The translations under genes and the position numbers were made by a program. Shown in pieces: positions 46,039-58,278 of a DNA stretch of 64,000 bases (the first letter of the stretch is position 1; each line of letters opens with the position of its first letter). The DNA comes from Sporodiniella umbellata (lineage: Eukaryota > Mucoromycota > Mucoromycetes > Mucorales > Rhizopodaceae): positions 124,001 through 188,000 of the forward strand of contig JAIXMR010000028.1 in the NCBI GenBank assembly GCA_025677835.1, written 5' to 3'. The notes below the pieces were generated by a model, which was given only the letters and a program-made list of their open reading frames with translations, was not told the origin of the DNA and ran no database searches.

Positions 46039-46072
<34 letters not shown>

Positions 46073-47264
46073 AAGGGAGGTATAACAGGCATCATTAGCA
46101 TTGATTTGCTTTGCTATTCGATACCCCCTTGAAAAAGAAATCCTGGAGAGACTTTATAGAAATATCACTTTGGGCCAGCAAAAGAACTTTGAGATCCTTC
46201 AACATCAACAGGCAGATTTCATTCAATGGCGAGAGCAAGAGCTTCATTGGCTGGCGCATCTCAGACAGTCACAGTCGGATCTGGCTCACCTGATGAAAAC
46301 CACGGAGGCGGATGTCAAAAGAAATCAGGAGCTGGTGGAAGGTCTGATGGTTGCGCTCACCGCCATGAAAAGCCGTACGGAGCAATCGATGGTTGAATAC
46401 ACTGACATGATCTCCACACACCTGAGTGGTGGCCGAGAAGAATTGCAGGCCATCTTGAGCTTTCAATCTTTGAAAACAGAGGGTGCGGTGGATGAGATCT
46501 TGGCTCAACTGTCTCGTGTTTCTCTTTGTCTTGAGCAAATACAAGTGCAGACCACACAGGATTGGCACCAACACCTCACTGTACGTTGACTGTCTCTCGA
46601 AGCAGCATCTTACCCTCCCTCTTTCATAGCAACTGGAACGTGACAGCACTCAAAAATGGCAAGAGCTAATAGACACTGCCCGGTTGGATCTCCAGAGGCT
46701 AGTGCAAGACACGTCAGGTCAAATCCAACACATGGCTCATCTTCTTACTGGACTCAAAGAGCAACTGGCTCATGTCACACAACCCCTTGAAAGGTTAGGT
46801 CAGCATATCAAGCTCTTCTATGTGTATGCTTTGGGTCTTATTCAGGATTGGATTTTGCAGTGGGTTGCATGGACCCTGCTTTGTTATCAACTCCAAGTTC
46901 TCTTTATCCGTTGGAAATACAACAAAACCTTCTCTTTTGCTCTATCCACAGGCAAGACTCTACATGTGTAACTATAGACCTCTCATACCTATCTTAGTCT
47001 TTCTACTCTTATGCAGACAACATGCACTCGATACTTATTTCATCTTATTTTTTCTGTTATGGACAGTAAGGGATCTTTAAAAAGTCATGAATGCTTTCGA
47101 TTAATAATCATTGAAACTAGTATCTTTGCTTTCAACTGTATCGATCATTTCAATCTACTGGTTCATCAATAGCAATTTCCAAACATTCGAAAGCTATACC
47201 TTGTTTAACCCTCAAAGACCAGTATCACTTTCATCGTTATTATTCTTACCGTCCTGCTCATTAG
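45408..47264 (+). CDS. KAR5/GEX1-like nuclear fusion (karyogamy) protein
   Basis: Probable nuclear-envelope/ER protein needed for fusion of nuclei. Nine exons join in phase to 476 aa: 45408-45555, 45600-45713, 45773-45875, 45920-45960, 46022-46039, 46099-46580, 46630-46896, 46952-47065, 47121-47264. A signal peptide (FIWILLFGLWVGIA) precedes the Cys-rich N-terminal domain: EEDCYKKATLRLMNGCQSL, YAIALTLCELSSAKI, QAWTSYSGYFRDIALICFAI and RYPLEKEILERLYRNI. This pattern of Cys followed by WTSYSGYxRD is typical of Kar5/Tht1/GEX1. A long coiled coil follows, then two or three hydrophobic segments (LILQWVAWTLLCY-type, [20 protein letters not shown]). The last two introns were chosen by phase and are less certain. 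Confidence 0.78.
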
Positions 47265-47453
47265 ATGTATTAATCATTTTTAAAAATAAGCTGTTTTTTT
47301 TTTTTTTTTTTTTTTTTTGGCAGGCGCTTTATTATTTTAGAAAACGTTAATACATGTACACACCTCTTACATACACTTGAAAAAAAAAAGAAACAAATGC
47401 ATAAAACATCTATTAACAAATCAAGAGAATGACAGTTATAATAATAAAGGGAG

Positions 47454-47496
<43 letters not shown>

Positions 47497-47551
47497 ATTA
47501 GATTAAAAAATTAGGATAAAATGAAGGGGGTGGGAGAAAGAGCGTACTTTC
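47265..47551. other. spacer KAR5-like / LCB2
   Basis: Convergent 3' region with a T tract (47294-47318) and a GA microsatellite followed by a G run. No gene was seen. Confidence 0.5.
47451..47497 (+). repeat. GA microsatellite with G run
   Basis: GGAGGAGGAGA, then about fourteen GA units, then eight or nine G. Confidence 0.9.
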
Positions 47552-49434
47552 TTACTTTTGAATTTCACTGCTCACTTTAAGAAGTAAGGTGTCACCGACC
47601 TGACTGATAGCGTCCAGAGCCCTGTCGAGATCTTGTCTTGTGTGAGCTGAGGATAAACAGAAGCGTGCACGAGAGGTAATGATGGGAGTAGCAGGATAGC
47701 CTACGACAACGATAGCAATACCATGCTTCAACATCTCTCGAGAAAAGGCGGGGATCTTTGCAGGATTGAATAGCAACAAGGGGATCACAGGGCTTCCTTG
47801 ATCTCCGTAAACAATGAAGCCTAATTCTCTTAAGCGCTCAATAAAGTAGCGTGAATTCTCCGCTAATTGCTTAATCTTTCTACGACCGATATCCGTGCCA
47901 TCTTCGCCACTAGAAAAGTAGATGAATTCGAAATGTTAGGCGACCGTTTGTTTTTGCTTACCAGATGATTTTTGTAGAAGTGATGACTTGTTGAGTGACA
48001 GCGACAGAGACGCTTTCAGAATAGTTGTAAGAGTGGTTACGCAAACGCAGATAGTCTATGACCGATTTGTCACCCGCAATGTAACCACCGGCAGCGCCAA
48101 ACGATTTGGTGAAGGTTCCCATCAAGATGTCTACCTCAGCAGGGTCAACGCCATAAAAATCGCAAACACCGCCACCGTTTTCGCCCAGAGCACCAATCGA
48201 GTGAGCTTCGTCCATGTAAAGATAGAACTAGTAACCAAGGTTTAATGTTGGTAACACACACACCTTTCATTTACCTTGAATTCTTTTTTCAACTCCACCA
48301 GCACGGGCAAGTCAACGATGGTACCCTCCATAGAGTAAAGGCCTTCGACAAACACCACAATCTTTCTCCAAGGACGATGGGTACGCGGCTGGCCTTGGGA
48401 GATGACCTCACGCAAGAGCTCACGAAGATCATCCATATTGTTATGTTTAAACACACGAACAGAAGCGCCCGACAGGCGGACGCCAAAGATGATGGACGAA
48501 TGGTTCAGTTCATCCGAGATCACCAGACATCCTTTGCCGACCAAGGCAGGAATGGTAGTAGAGTTGGTAGCAAAACCCATGCTGACACACATGGCATCTT
48601 CTTTGCCTACAAAGCGAGCCACCAGCTGTTCGAGAGCTTGGGCATGGTGGTTGGTGCCTGCCTCTGCACGAGAACTGGCTGAGGTGATACCGAGTTCGTG
48701 GGTGGCCTGTTCAACGGCATCTGCGCAAGGTCCGGCATTGTCCGAAAATCCAAGGTAGTTGTAAGAAGCAAAGTTGAGCGCCTCCGTTTGAGTGCCCGTC
48801 AGACGAAACGTACGGTTAAAATCGCCCGACATACGGTCCAATAGCTTTACTGTTCTTGAGGCAACACCCGTAATTGGGCGGTTGAAACAGTCACTACAAC
48901 ACTCGTTCAGCCCTTTTTCTTTTCTATAATGCTTTAAAATTACCGAATTCGAATATAAAGACGTCTCGTGTAAAACGAATCAAAGTCAGAAACAAGAGGT
49001 GCATAACCCTAGCCATTTTAATTGTTCTGTCAGCAAAAACAAAAACTTGCACAAAAAAAAAAAAAAAAAAAATTCACGCGTTTCCTAAAGCTTACTTGGT
49101 TCATTCGAAGATGTGAATAATCTTGCGGTTTGAAAAGCTTGCCCAAGATATCCCTCAGATGACCAAAGAGAATCAAAACAAAATAGTTTAGATAAGTGCA
49201 CACAAGCACATAAAGAGGTGCGGCCTCCATCTTGTGCTCCAAATCGTCATATTTCATCTTTGGCTTGCGTGGAGGTTGCCATCGCTCCGTCGATTGGGCA
49301 AGAGGGTTGGTTTCAGACTTTGAAAGCACGGTTTGAGAGAAATTGGGAGCGTACGAATGATCCGAAGAAGACTTGGGTGTACTAAGACTGATGCTAGGGA
49401 TGCTAATCGTATGTGCCCTTTTTCCTTTCCCCAT
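47552..49434 (-). CDS. LCB2: serine palmitoyltransferase subunit 2
   Basis: PLP enzyme subunit that condenses serine with palmitoyl-CoA, the first step of sphingolipid synthesis, in the ER membrane. Five exons (49434-49096, 49008-48944, 48893-48275, 48227-47962, 47909-47552) join in phase to 548 aa, usual for LCB2. An N-terminal membrane-associated segment ([20 protein letters not shown]) precedes [20 protein letters not shown]. The catalytic part has FASYNYLGF, the PLP-associated motif [11 protein letters not shown] and the catalytic lysine in [16 protein letters not shown], which LCB1 lacks. The C-terminus VGYPATPI...[12 protein letters not shown] is complete. Confidence 0.95.
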
Positions 49435-49601
49435 TGTAAATTGCTTTTGTATAGACGTGTGTTTATATATTAAAAAATAAAAGAAAGAAAAAAAAAAAAG
49501 AGAAACACCGAAATGAATTTACCCTTTTTTCAATATCCCCACTTTTTTTTTAATTCTCAGCCCCATCTTGCTTGGCCATTGACAATGGTTTAGCCGCCAT
49601 T

Positions 49602-50046
49602 TCAAGCTTTAAGAGTCTGGTTGACTAATCCAGCCACTTTTTCATACAATTCCATATCCATTCCGTTCACAGTTCTTATGATTCTAGCGTTCATACGCAG
49701 GATACCAAACGTAGGCTTGTGTAGAATTCATTTTCAGTTTTCTCCTTCTTTTTTTTTTTTTTTCCCTTCACTTACTTCTTCCGTTAGCTCCCCAATACAT
49801 TGCACCAAGTCTCCCTCGCCAGGAATACACCAGCCGTCTTGGGCTCTTATCTCTACTTCCACTCCGTCATAACACAAAAGACCCAATCCTTCTCCTGTGT
49901 TTTTCCATCTATAATAACGTGAGTCGAAGGGAACCTTGAGAAAACAACAGTTCAGGTTACACTCCAGTGATTCTTACTGAATCTCCTTTACGGCTCTGAT
50001 GTAGATTTCTCAACAAGACCATTTTACCAGAAGGAATTTCAGACAT
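49602..50046 (-). CDS. TEN1: TEN1-like telomere capping (CST complex) protein
   Basis: Small OB-fold subunit of the CST complex, which binds telomeric single strands and assists lagging-strand fill-in. Three exons (50046-49963, 49934-49776, 49715-49602) join in phase to 118 aa, close to human TEN1. The motifs run in order: IPSGKMVLLRNLH, GDSVRITG, GLGLLCYDGVEVEI, GDLVQCIGEL, then ILRMNARIIRTVNGMDMELY. The last matches the LKARVVRxVDGLD-type helix region of TEN1. The first donor (GTGTAA) is slightly unusual, and the unspliced frame stops at once. The gene starts 313 bp from the divergent Mus7-like gene, an interesting pairing of two genome-maintenance genes. Confidence 0.75.
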
Positions 50047-50359
50047 TTCAATTTTTTTTCTCTGAAAAAAAAGTTTTTTTTTAAAAAAAAAATCAAAAAT
50101 AAAATAAAACACGAAATACGAAACGCTTCTAGAAAACGAAAAAGGACCTTTTGGCTTCAACAAAACTTTTCAAAGCGCACAAAAAGTCGTTATTTATAGA
50201 CTGTAGATACATTGTTACATCATACTTATCTTTCTGTTCTTGTTTCAACCAAAAACATTGTGCTTGCTCTTATTGGCTGACTAAAAAAAAAAAAAAAAAA
50301 GTCTTACCATCAGTGCACGCGCGCTACTTTTTTTTTTTTTTTTTTTTTTTACAAGAGTC

Positions 50360-53300
50360 ATGGAGCCTTACGATCCAGTCAAGACTGAAGAGGACCTGGC
50401 TGGCTTCAAAGCTTATTTTGAAGACGACTTCTTTTCAGATGAAGAGTATGAAATTCCATCTTTTATTGGTTTTTTATAGATAAAAACTGTTGAATAAAAC
50501 GAAAAAGTAAAACTTACCTTTGCTATGCCTATAAAGATCGACAAAGAATAATCATGCTCAGACCAGCTTCTTCAAAATGTTCGATCTGGACGATCCCGGG
50601 AATGAACCTGTCAGCATGGGTCTACCAAAAACCAGCTCATGGCAGCTGCGGGAAGAACATCCAACTTCACCTTCTGATCCAACTTTGCAAGCCACACAAC
50701 CGGAGCAATGGATGCAGTCTGTGGAGATAATCATCGAACAGGCCAATGATAATGCTGAAGCGGCCGTAGAGAACGCCACACCTTCTCAGCCAACCGCACT
50801 TTCCTCAGATCAAGACAAACCACCCGACGTTCTTCAAAGCCTGGAGTCGCTTGCTATCTCTGATGAAGCTTCTGAAGAGCTCTCTGTTGAACCACGCCCG
50901 AGAATCAGCTTGAGAAAGAGAAAGCAGATCCAACTTCACCCTTTTACGATCGAGAAATACAAGTTTAAAAGTATGCTGCACGGCACTTCTGTTCGGAGGC
51001 TTGTGTCCGTTGCAGATCCTCTGAGCACGCAGGATCCAACAGATACCGAATTCGTGCCCGGCACGCTGGAGGAAGACCCTTTTGATTTTGAGACACAGCC
51101 CATCACCCGTACCGAGGCACTTGCTCAAGAAAACTCCTCTCAAAAGTCCTCTGCGCTTCATGGCAAAAAATTAATCACTTACAGTAAACGAAAAAGAGAT
51201 CGTATCAGTACACCCAAAGAGCCATGTTTGTCTGATATCTTTGCTTTTGATCCCAATCCTTCTTTTTCGAAAACAAACAGTGGCGGTATCGATGCTATCT
51301 TGGGTGAGTTTGAAGACATACTTTCTGAAAAGGTGCAGCCTAGAAACAAAACAGATTCTCTTGATAATGACGCACATATGTCAGTAGATGATGAGAGTGA
51401 CGAAGACGAGCCTGTCTATTTTCGCCATAAAAGATTACGTAGAAGGATCGATACAGATGACGACAATGACGACCAAGAAGAAGAAAAGGATGATTCTATT
51501 TTCGATTTCCCCCAACATTTTGACACAGAAGACTATCCGACCCTGAGAAGAAGCGATATGCCAGAGGACAAGCATCGTGTGGTGATTCAGCATGACGATC
51601 TTGAGCATCGGCCAACGAAAAGACGTCGAAACAGAATGGCCGATTTGCGACAGAACAAAAACATGCTCAAAGGCGTTCTGCCTGCTTCTTTTCTCAACGT
51701 CTATCAGAAGGAGCTTAACGAAGAGGAAAGGGCTCGGATGGAGAACTCTAAACGAACGGTGACTTCAATCAAGGGGAAAAAACCAGAGAGAAAAGTAAAT
51801 CGCTTGGATGAGCCTTTTGATGCCTTTCTGGGCTCTCAAACCAGCTATCTGCAAAACGACGAATCGAAACTCAAGAGCAATGGCCTGTTTCTGGGTGACA
51901 CCGATGACGAGCCACCCCAGACATCTATTTTTAATTTCAAACCTGCAGAAACCGCATCCTATACCACGCCCATACTTCAGCCCAGGATAGACAACGCCAC
52001 AAGACACTATGAATCGGTGGAAGATAACAGAGTATTTCAGCATGGCAGTACATTGAGTAAAAGAGCTGCACAACCCAGAATCAATCGTTATTTCTCTAGT
52101 CACAACGGAACTAGCAGCAATCGAGTTCAGAATCCAAGTAAAACGTCGATACCAAAAGCAACCAAAAAGCAAGTACCCCAGTCTGTATATAGTTCATCTT
52201 CAAAACCTCCCCAACGAGCTTCTAAAGCAGGTGCAAAGCTCAACAAAAAAAAACGCAAAATACGAAAGAGGACTATGGACGATATCTACATTCATCAATA
52301 TCATCATCATGTTAGACCTAGGGCTGATTCACCTTCAATCGCCAAAGTTTGCTCTAATCGAACGCTAGACGATAGTGCTATCTTCTCTAAACGTATCTAC
52401 AACGACGACCATATGACTGTTCAAAAACCACCTGTAGTACAGTGGGTTCGCGATATGGCAGAATTCCTTCGGTCTACCAAGAACGCAGCAAGCCTTAATC
52501 CTCTACCCAAATATACCCAATCGCTAGAACAAATTGTCGAGCAGCTTCAGCGTGTGTTTGATCCTGATCTCAGATGTACCACAAGAGTCACCGATACCGT
52601 ATATCTCCATCACCGTCTCTTACAACCCCTACTCTCCACACAACCAAACGCCAAGCGCGCCTACGCTCATCTTAAAGCTAAATTGGAGCAGCCCTGTGTA
52701 TTTTCTAGAAACCTCATCTGGACAAGCATCTACCACAGGCGGTCTCATATACAAAGCTTGTTTCAATGTGCAGCAAGAGAGGTTGTCAAAGCAGGAACAG
52801 ACCTTAACTCGGAGCCTACCGATATACCCGACCTTGATACCTTCTACACCTTTGTCTCTGTCTATTTGACCCAATGGCTTCCCTTACAAGACCCAGCGCA
52901 TGTTATTACAATGACAGAAGTCTTTGGACAGGAAGTAAGAGAAATGGCCCATCGAATGCATCATACTGTATCAACACAGCCTATTGGATCCTGGCGCCTG
53001 ATTGTCAAAACAATGCTATTTGTCCTGGATTGGACCTGTCGGCTTCACTTGATTGGTATAAATCCAGAAGAGTGGTCTGTCACTCGCTGTACACAGATAT
53101 TGATCAACATCCTTGTTACCATTGGCTATGCATGTATCACTACCCGAGAAAAACCCTTTGTCATCGAAGCATGGGTTTGCCTTTTTCAAGTCATGACTGT
53201 ATCGTCAAATTCAGGAGGATACTATTTTTCGGACCAGTCTCTTATACAGCAGTTCAGAAATGCAATCAATCAAAGAAGTAATAAAGTAGGATGGATAGAT

Positions 53301-53366
53301 CAGGGTACATCCATAGAAACATGCTGGACTCATGCTTTTCAACACATTCTAGAGAAATACATGTAA
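50360..53366 (+). CDS. Mus7/MMS22-like DNA-damage response protein
   Basis: Two exons (50360-50445, 50537-53366) join in phase to 971 aa. The N-terminal 600 residues are acidic, Ser-rich and disordered, with a conserved-looking patch LRKRKQIQLHPFTIEKYKFK at about residue 150. Fungal Mus7/Mms22 proteins have an RxRxxIQxHPYTxE motif of this kind. The C-terminal 300 residues are helical (LEQIVEQLQRVFDPDLR, NLIWTSIYHRRSHIQSLFQ, SWRLIVKTMLFVLDWTC). Mus7/Mms22 acts with a Cullin4/Rtt101-type ligase at damaged forks. The protein is much shorter than S. pombe Mus7, so it is either a compact form or only a relative. The start is chosen at 50360 because the intron joins in phase. Confidence 0.5.
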
Positions 53367-53660
53367 CGATTTGATTCTCCAAATGCAACTTGTATATATT
53401 GGCTATATAAACTGATAATGTTTTCCATGTATATATACATATATACGTACATGTTTATAAAAAAAAAAAAAATTGAAAAGTAGACATAATAGGAAAGAAA
53501 AAAAAATTGAAAGCAGTAGCTATAACCTAGAAGAGCTCATTTTACAATAATAATAAAAAACTAAAGGTGTCTAAAAAGTTATTAGTATAGCTCCTTTTTT
53601 CTTTTTATTTATTTTTATTTTTTTTTTTTTTTTACAGATATGTGGTTTCCAAAAGTCAAC
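53367..53660. other. convergent spacer Mus7-like / PalA-like
   Basis: AT-rich shared 3' region with poly-A at about 53460 and poly-T at about 53618. No gene was seen. Confidence 0.5.
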
Positions 53661-56381
53661 TTACTGTAGCATGTTCCTTAAAGCTTCCGATTCGATTTCA
53701 CGTCTATGACAATAATCTATGCATGTACCGCAAAACATCTGTAATCCCTGTGCATGCTTTTCATAAAACTAGTTGAACAAAGGTATCAATGAGGGTTGTG
53801 GTTCCTTTTATATATATATATAGTTACTTTAAGCCCTTCCGATAAATTGGTTTTTATCTCTCTATATTTTAGATAGGCTTGATGTAGGTTCTGTAATGCT
53901 TTTTCACGCTTGGCAGACCCTCCGTTAGGGGACCTTGATACATGCTGTTGGTAAGCATCATTGAGCTGTCTGATAATTGCATTTTGTTGCTCGTCCTCTT
54001 TGTCTACTGCCATAACGAAACTATCGTATTTCCTTAAACCTTCAATGAACAGCTCTTCAAACTGTGCAGCTTCAATTTTAACTGTAGGCGACTTGGCGGT
54101 CAATTCTGCTGCTTTTTTAAGAAGAGCGGGCGATATATCGTCCGCAGTAGAAGCCTTTTTGGCTTGATCGATAAGGTTTCGACGTAATCGAATATGCTGA
54201 TTCATGTCTTCTATAAGCCGTTTGATACGAACAAGTTGACTCTTTTGAGGATCTTTGTTTCCGTCGTCAGATGGTATGGAGTCTTCAAGCTCTTCTCTGG
54301 TAATAGTCAGTACATCAATAATCTTTGACCATGTGTCCAATTTGCTTCTAACTACCACATCTGCTTTTTGTGCAGATGTTAATGTATATCTATGTTTCTG
54401 CCCTTGAGTCACAAGCTGTTGTGTAAGTGCGTTAGATTCGGGCCGGTTCCAAGCTAATCGAGAAACGTTTTTGTAAACAAACCAATTCTATTATCGTTGC
54501 CATTACATACCTGCCCCATACTTCAATCTCAATGCTTCGTCTGCTTCATGCTCTTCATCCAATGCATTAAATGCTTCTTCCAGAATCTCGGCATTACTAG
54601 ATGAAGCCTTTTGAACCTTCTCCCATAGATCGTACAAAGTCTTTGAGCCCCCTTCACTTCTTACTTCGGCTGCCTGTTTTAGAATACCTTCAGGTATACC
54701 AGTGTTACTGTCTGCTGCTGCAAGCAAAGGAATCAAGTTAAGCGACTCAACAGAACTATCAAATAGAAAAAAGCGTCTCTTTTTAGACACTTGTGCTTTA
54801 TGTGTATTATTCATGACTCTATTTTGCAAATTACCTGTTATAAACACCAGTCAGCTCGTCCAGTTTTGCAACAATATCCTCTTTGATCAGTCTCTCTTTT
54901 CTATCGACATAAACACTAGCTGCTTGATGTACAGCAAACGGAACCAACTTTTGAAATAGAGGTAGGCCGATGACAGGATGAGGAAGTGATTCAGTGTTGT
55001 TTTCGTTGTTTAACATTAGGGATACAGGATCTGAAATTTCCGGAGGGGGGATAGCATTCACCATTTGAGTTTTCAAGATGGCAGGTAAAGATGAAGCAGG
55101 TGGTATTCGTGCTAAATAAATCACATTGTTATCTTTCTCAGCCCTAGCCAAGTTTGCAGCAATAATCAGCTGTAGAGATTTCAAATCGTTGATGACAGGT
55201 GTAGAGACATATTTTTGGCTGACTTTGATTACATCTAATGCGCGCTTAACGTAGTCAGAGGCAATCTGTAGGCGGGACAACTCTTCTCCGTATTTATCCT
55301 GAGACAAGCATTCGCATGATTTTCGAAATTGAGCTGCTGCATTAAAATGAAGGGCTTTGAGTTGGATATGAACCAGCCAAGCAGTTGGGTATACACTTTG
55401 AATAGAGGAATTGGAAGCAAAATCATGAGCAATGTCATAAAATTCTGATATTTTGATGGCCAGGCGTGCAATCGTTCCATCACGCAGTTGATCCATTGCT
55501 GCCTTCTGCCATACACACTCTTGAGCCTGAGCCAGCATCAAGTTAATTAGCGTTTGTAACGAATAAGCCGACATATCGACTGTAGGCGCAATTCTCATTT
55601 CAGGAACACCAACGTTAAGTAGTTGTTGAAAACATCCAGCTGAATTCTGTTTGTATCACATCAATACTGATCGTGTCTTTTTTCAATCAAAACTTGCCTG
55701 AAAATAACTACATGCTCTTTTGATACCTTCGGTTGTTGACCTGTTTTCTGAGTTTCCTAGCTGACTGTAGATAGCGCCAATGGAATACAAAATACAGGCC
55801 TTTTCGTAATTCATGTTTCTATGAACTTTTTTACTTTAATGTAAAAACTATAAATTCGATTCAGAAAGCCGTTTTTACCTATTCTAGGAGGTGTGTCGCT
55901 AGAAGAAGATACAAACCAAGGAAACTCAATGCCAATCTATTTTTTTTATAAGCAAAGTACAATTTTAAAGCTCTGCTAAAAAATACAAACATCGATAGGA
56001 AATTTGGCGCTAATAAATACAAGCTGAGCATAATATCTATGTATTTAGGTAAGAACAATACTAGGTTCCTGCTTCTTTGCTTTATCTTATTTCTGTCTTT
56101 GCTTCATTTTAGTTCGTTTTTGTTCATTCTTACTTGATAAGTCGGTTGAGGGATCTTTCATTGGTTTCCATGAATATACAGTCGTTTCTCAATTCATCTA
56201 GAATTCGAAAATCATCTGTATATAAATCGGGATGTTCGGCATAGCTGTTTGATATATATTCTTTTAAATAAGGTGTAATGAACACGCGCTCGGTCATCTT
56301 AGGGTAGCATGCTAGCATGTTGGTAGCTTCATTTGTTTTCTCAGAAAGCAATGAGCTGGATTTTGACGTTGGAGAAAACAT
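53661..56381 (-). CDS. BRO1-domain protein, PalA/Rim20 (ALIX) type
   Basis: ESCRT-associated scaffold. PalA/Rim20 recruits the PacC/Rim101 processing machinery in ambient-pH signalling. Multiple exons are visible: 56381 to about 56131 (start MFSPTSKSS, then [38 protein letters not shown]), then [51 protein letters not shown], then 55598-54831 and later exons at 54847-54503 and 54412-53830, and a last exon ending at 53661 ([16 protein letters not shown]). The YYAQLVFxSxKFPIDxGIEFPW block is typical of PalA. The C-terminal V-domain-like helical part is present ([27 protein letters not shown]). No Pro-rich tail follows, as in Rim20. Bro1 itself is the alternative. Confidence 0.82.
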
Positions 56382-58278
56382 GTTGGGGCGTCCTTACAAA
56401 TTTTTCAAAAAAGAAAAAAAAAAAGAAAAGTATATAAATTATTCACACCATTACCATAAAATTGGCTTTCTTTTTTTTTTATGGTTTTTGACACGAAGGA
56501 TGGCTTTATATAGTGCTAGTTTTAATATAAAAGTTTTTCGCTTAAATAAAGGATGATTTTAGTGTGCCAAGCGTCATATTTTTTGTACATCTATCTTTGT
56601 CTTGCATTAAAAAAAAAATTTAGACAGCAATTGCATGCTTAGGGCTAATCGTTTTATCTTCTTAAAATAATAACTTAATCGAAAAGCGTAACAAAGTCTC
56701 TCGAAAAGCTGAGAGTAGTTGGAATCAGTATTATCTTTTTGTGCACCTACAGATTATAACCTACTAGTTTGACGGTTCATAGTATTTGCATTTTAGATTA
56801 AAAAAGGTTTGTATCTGTTGGATAACAATTTATTAGCGAAAAAGGAAAAAAGGTGGAGCAGTTAGGGCCACCACTGATAAAATTGGAGAGCTATAAAATG
56901 TTTTAAGCGACTCTCCACAACGGTATACTATGGTACTACAAAAAGAATATGATCTCCGTATTGACTCTATCTAAACAGTCACTGGTTAGATCTGAGCAAT
57001 GAATGGCTATTTTATAAAATGATGTGTTATATTTAGTATACGATACAACTTTCAGCAAGAACGATTGTAACAAACTATTAGAGTACCATAGCTTCACTTA
57101 CAAGTCGTTATCTATTGAGTGGTGGTTCACTTCTTTACAAAAAATTTCTTAACGAATTTCTATGAATTGCTCTCTACCTGGACAATGACGAAACATGCGT
57201 CTTCAGTTTTTGAGAAAACATACGGCCACTTTGTTCGATATTCTATACAATACTGACAGTCACCGACAGAATTGTGAGCATCCTCAGATTGTTTTTCGAA
57301 GACACTTTTGTTACATTACCTGCGGAAAAAGCGAAATAGTGTTTTTGTGATAAGATTGTGTTAGCTTTTAAAAACAGAAAAAAAAAAAAAAAAAAATAGA
57401 AAAAGATAGACATGAAAGACTACAGATTTGAAAAAAAAACTACTAGCTAAAAAATTATTCGAGGTATTTAAAGTCATAAGAATCCTAAAATGTTTTGTAC
57501 ATTAAAATTAACCATGGCTCAGGAGCCGTTAACAAAGATAGAGTAATATAGTTTACAATATTCTTTTTTCAGAGATAGTTTTAAAACACATGTGCATAAA
57601 TAAAGCTAATCTACCAAACAGATTTTATATAAATGTAGTTTTGACTGGGTATAGCGAGCATATTTTTAAGAAAGAGAACGCAACAAACGTGTTTTTTTAC
57701 AGTAAAGCCTACCAAGCTCAAGCTAAGATGGGATACAGCCTAAAATTGGTACTCAGTAACGCTCCTATTCAAATACACCAGGCAAATAATAGAATTTGTA
57801 CTTTGCAAATCCGATTAAGGTTAAAACGAGTTCTGCTTTGGGTTCACAAAAGTAAACGAAAGCACTGTTTTCTAAATGACAAGCGCTAATTAAAATTTGC
57901 TATCGAGACATTACCTAAATAGGAACTCTCGATTTGTGAGCTCCACGATTTTATTCGACAGTATTCCATGAGCAGTCATGTCTGGTTGTGGAGAGGCGCT
58001 ATGGCCACTTAAAGTTTTCTGCTTTTCAAGCCGATTGTACAAGAATTTAGAAGAGTTAGAGAGTCTACTATCGCTTTAGTCTAATTTAAATGGCGGATCA
58101 ACTTTAAACCGACTTTGGAGTCTCTCATGGTACAATTCAATGTACTACAAGACACGTATTTAAGAAGTGCATTCTGATCCTTCAATCTGTGCTTTTTTTC
58201 TGCTCCCTTCTTTTTCTCTATTCTAGGCTGGCCTTTCTCTGTGTTTGTTTTTCTTTTCTTTTTTTTTTTTAGCAGTAT
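56382..58278. other. 1.9-kb gene-poor spacer
   Basis: No supported gene was found. A 99-aa ORF at 57590-57889 (+) is Lys/Asn-rich and unrecognised. Poly-A lies near 57378. A pyrimidine-rich leader precedes the methyltransferase start. Confidence 0.45.
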
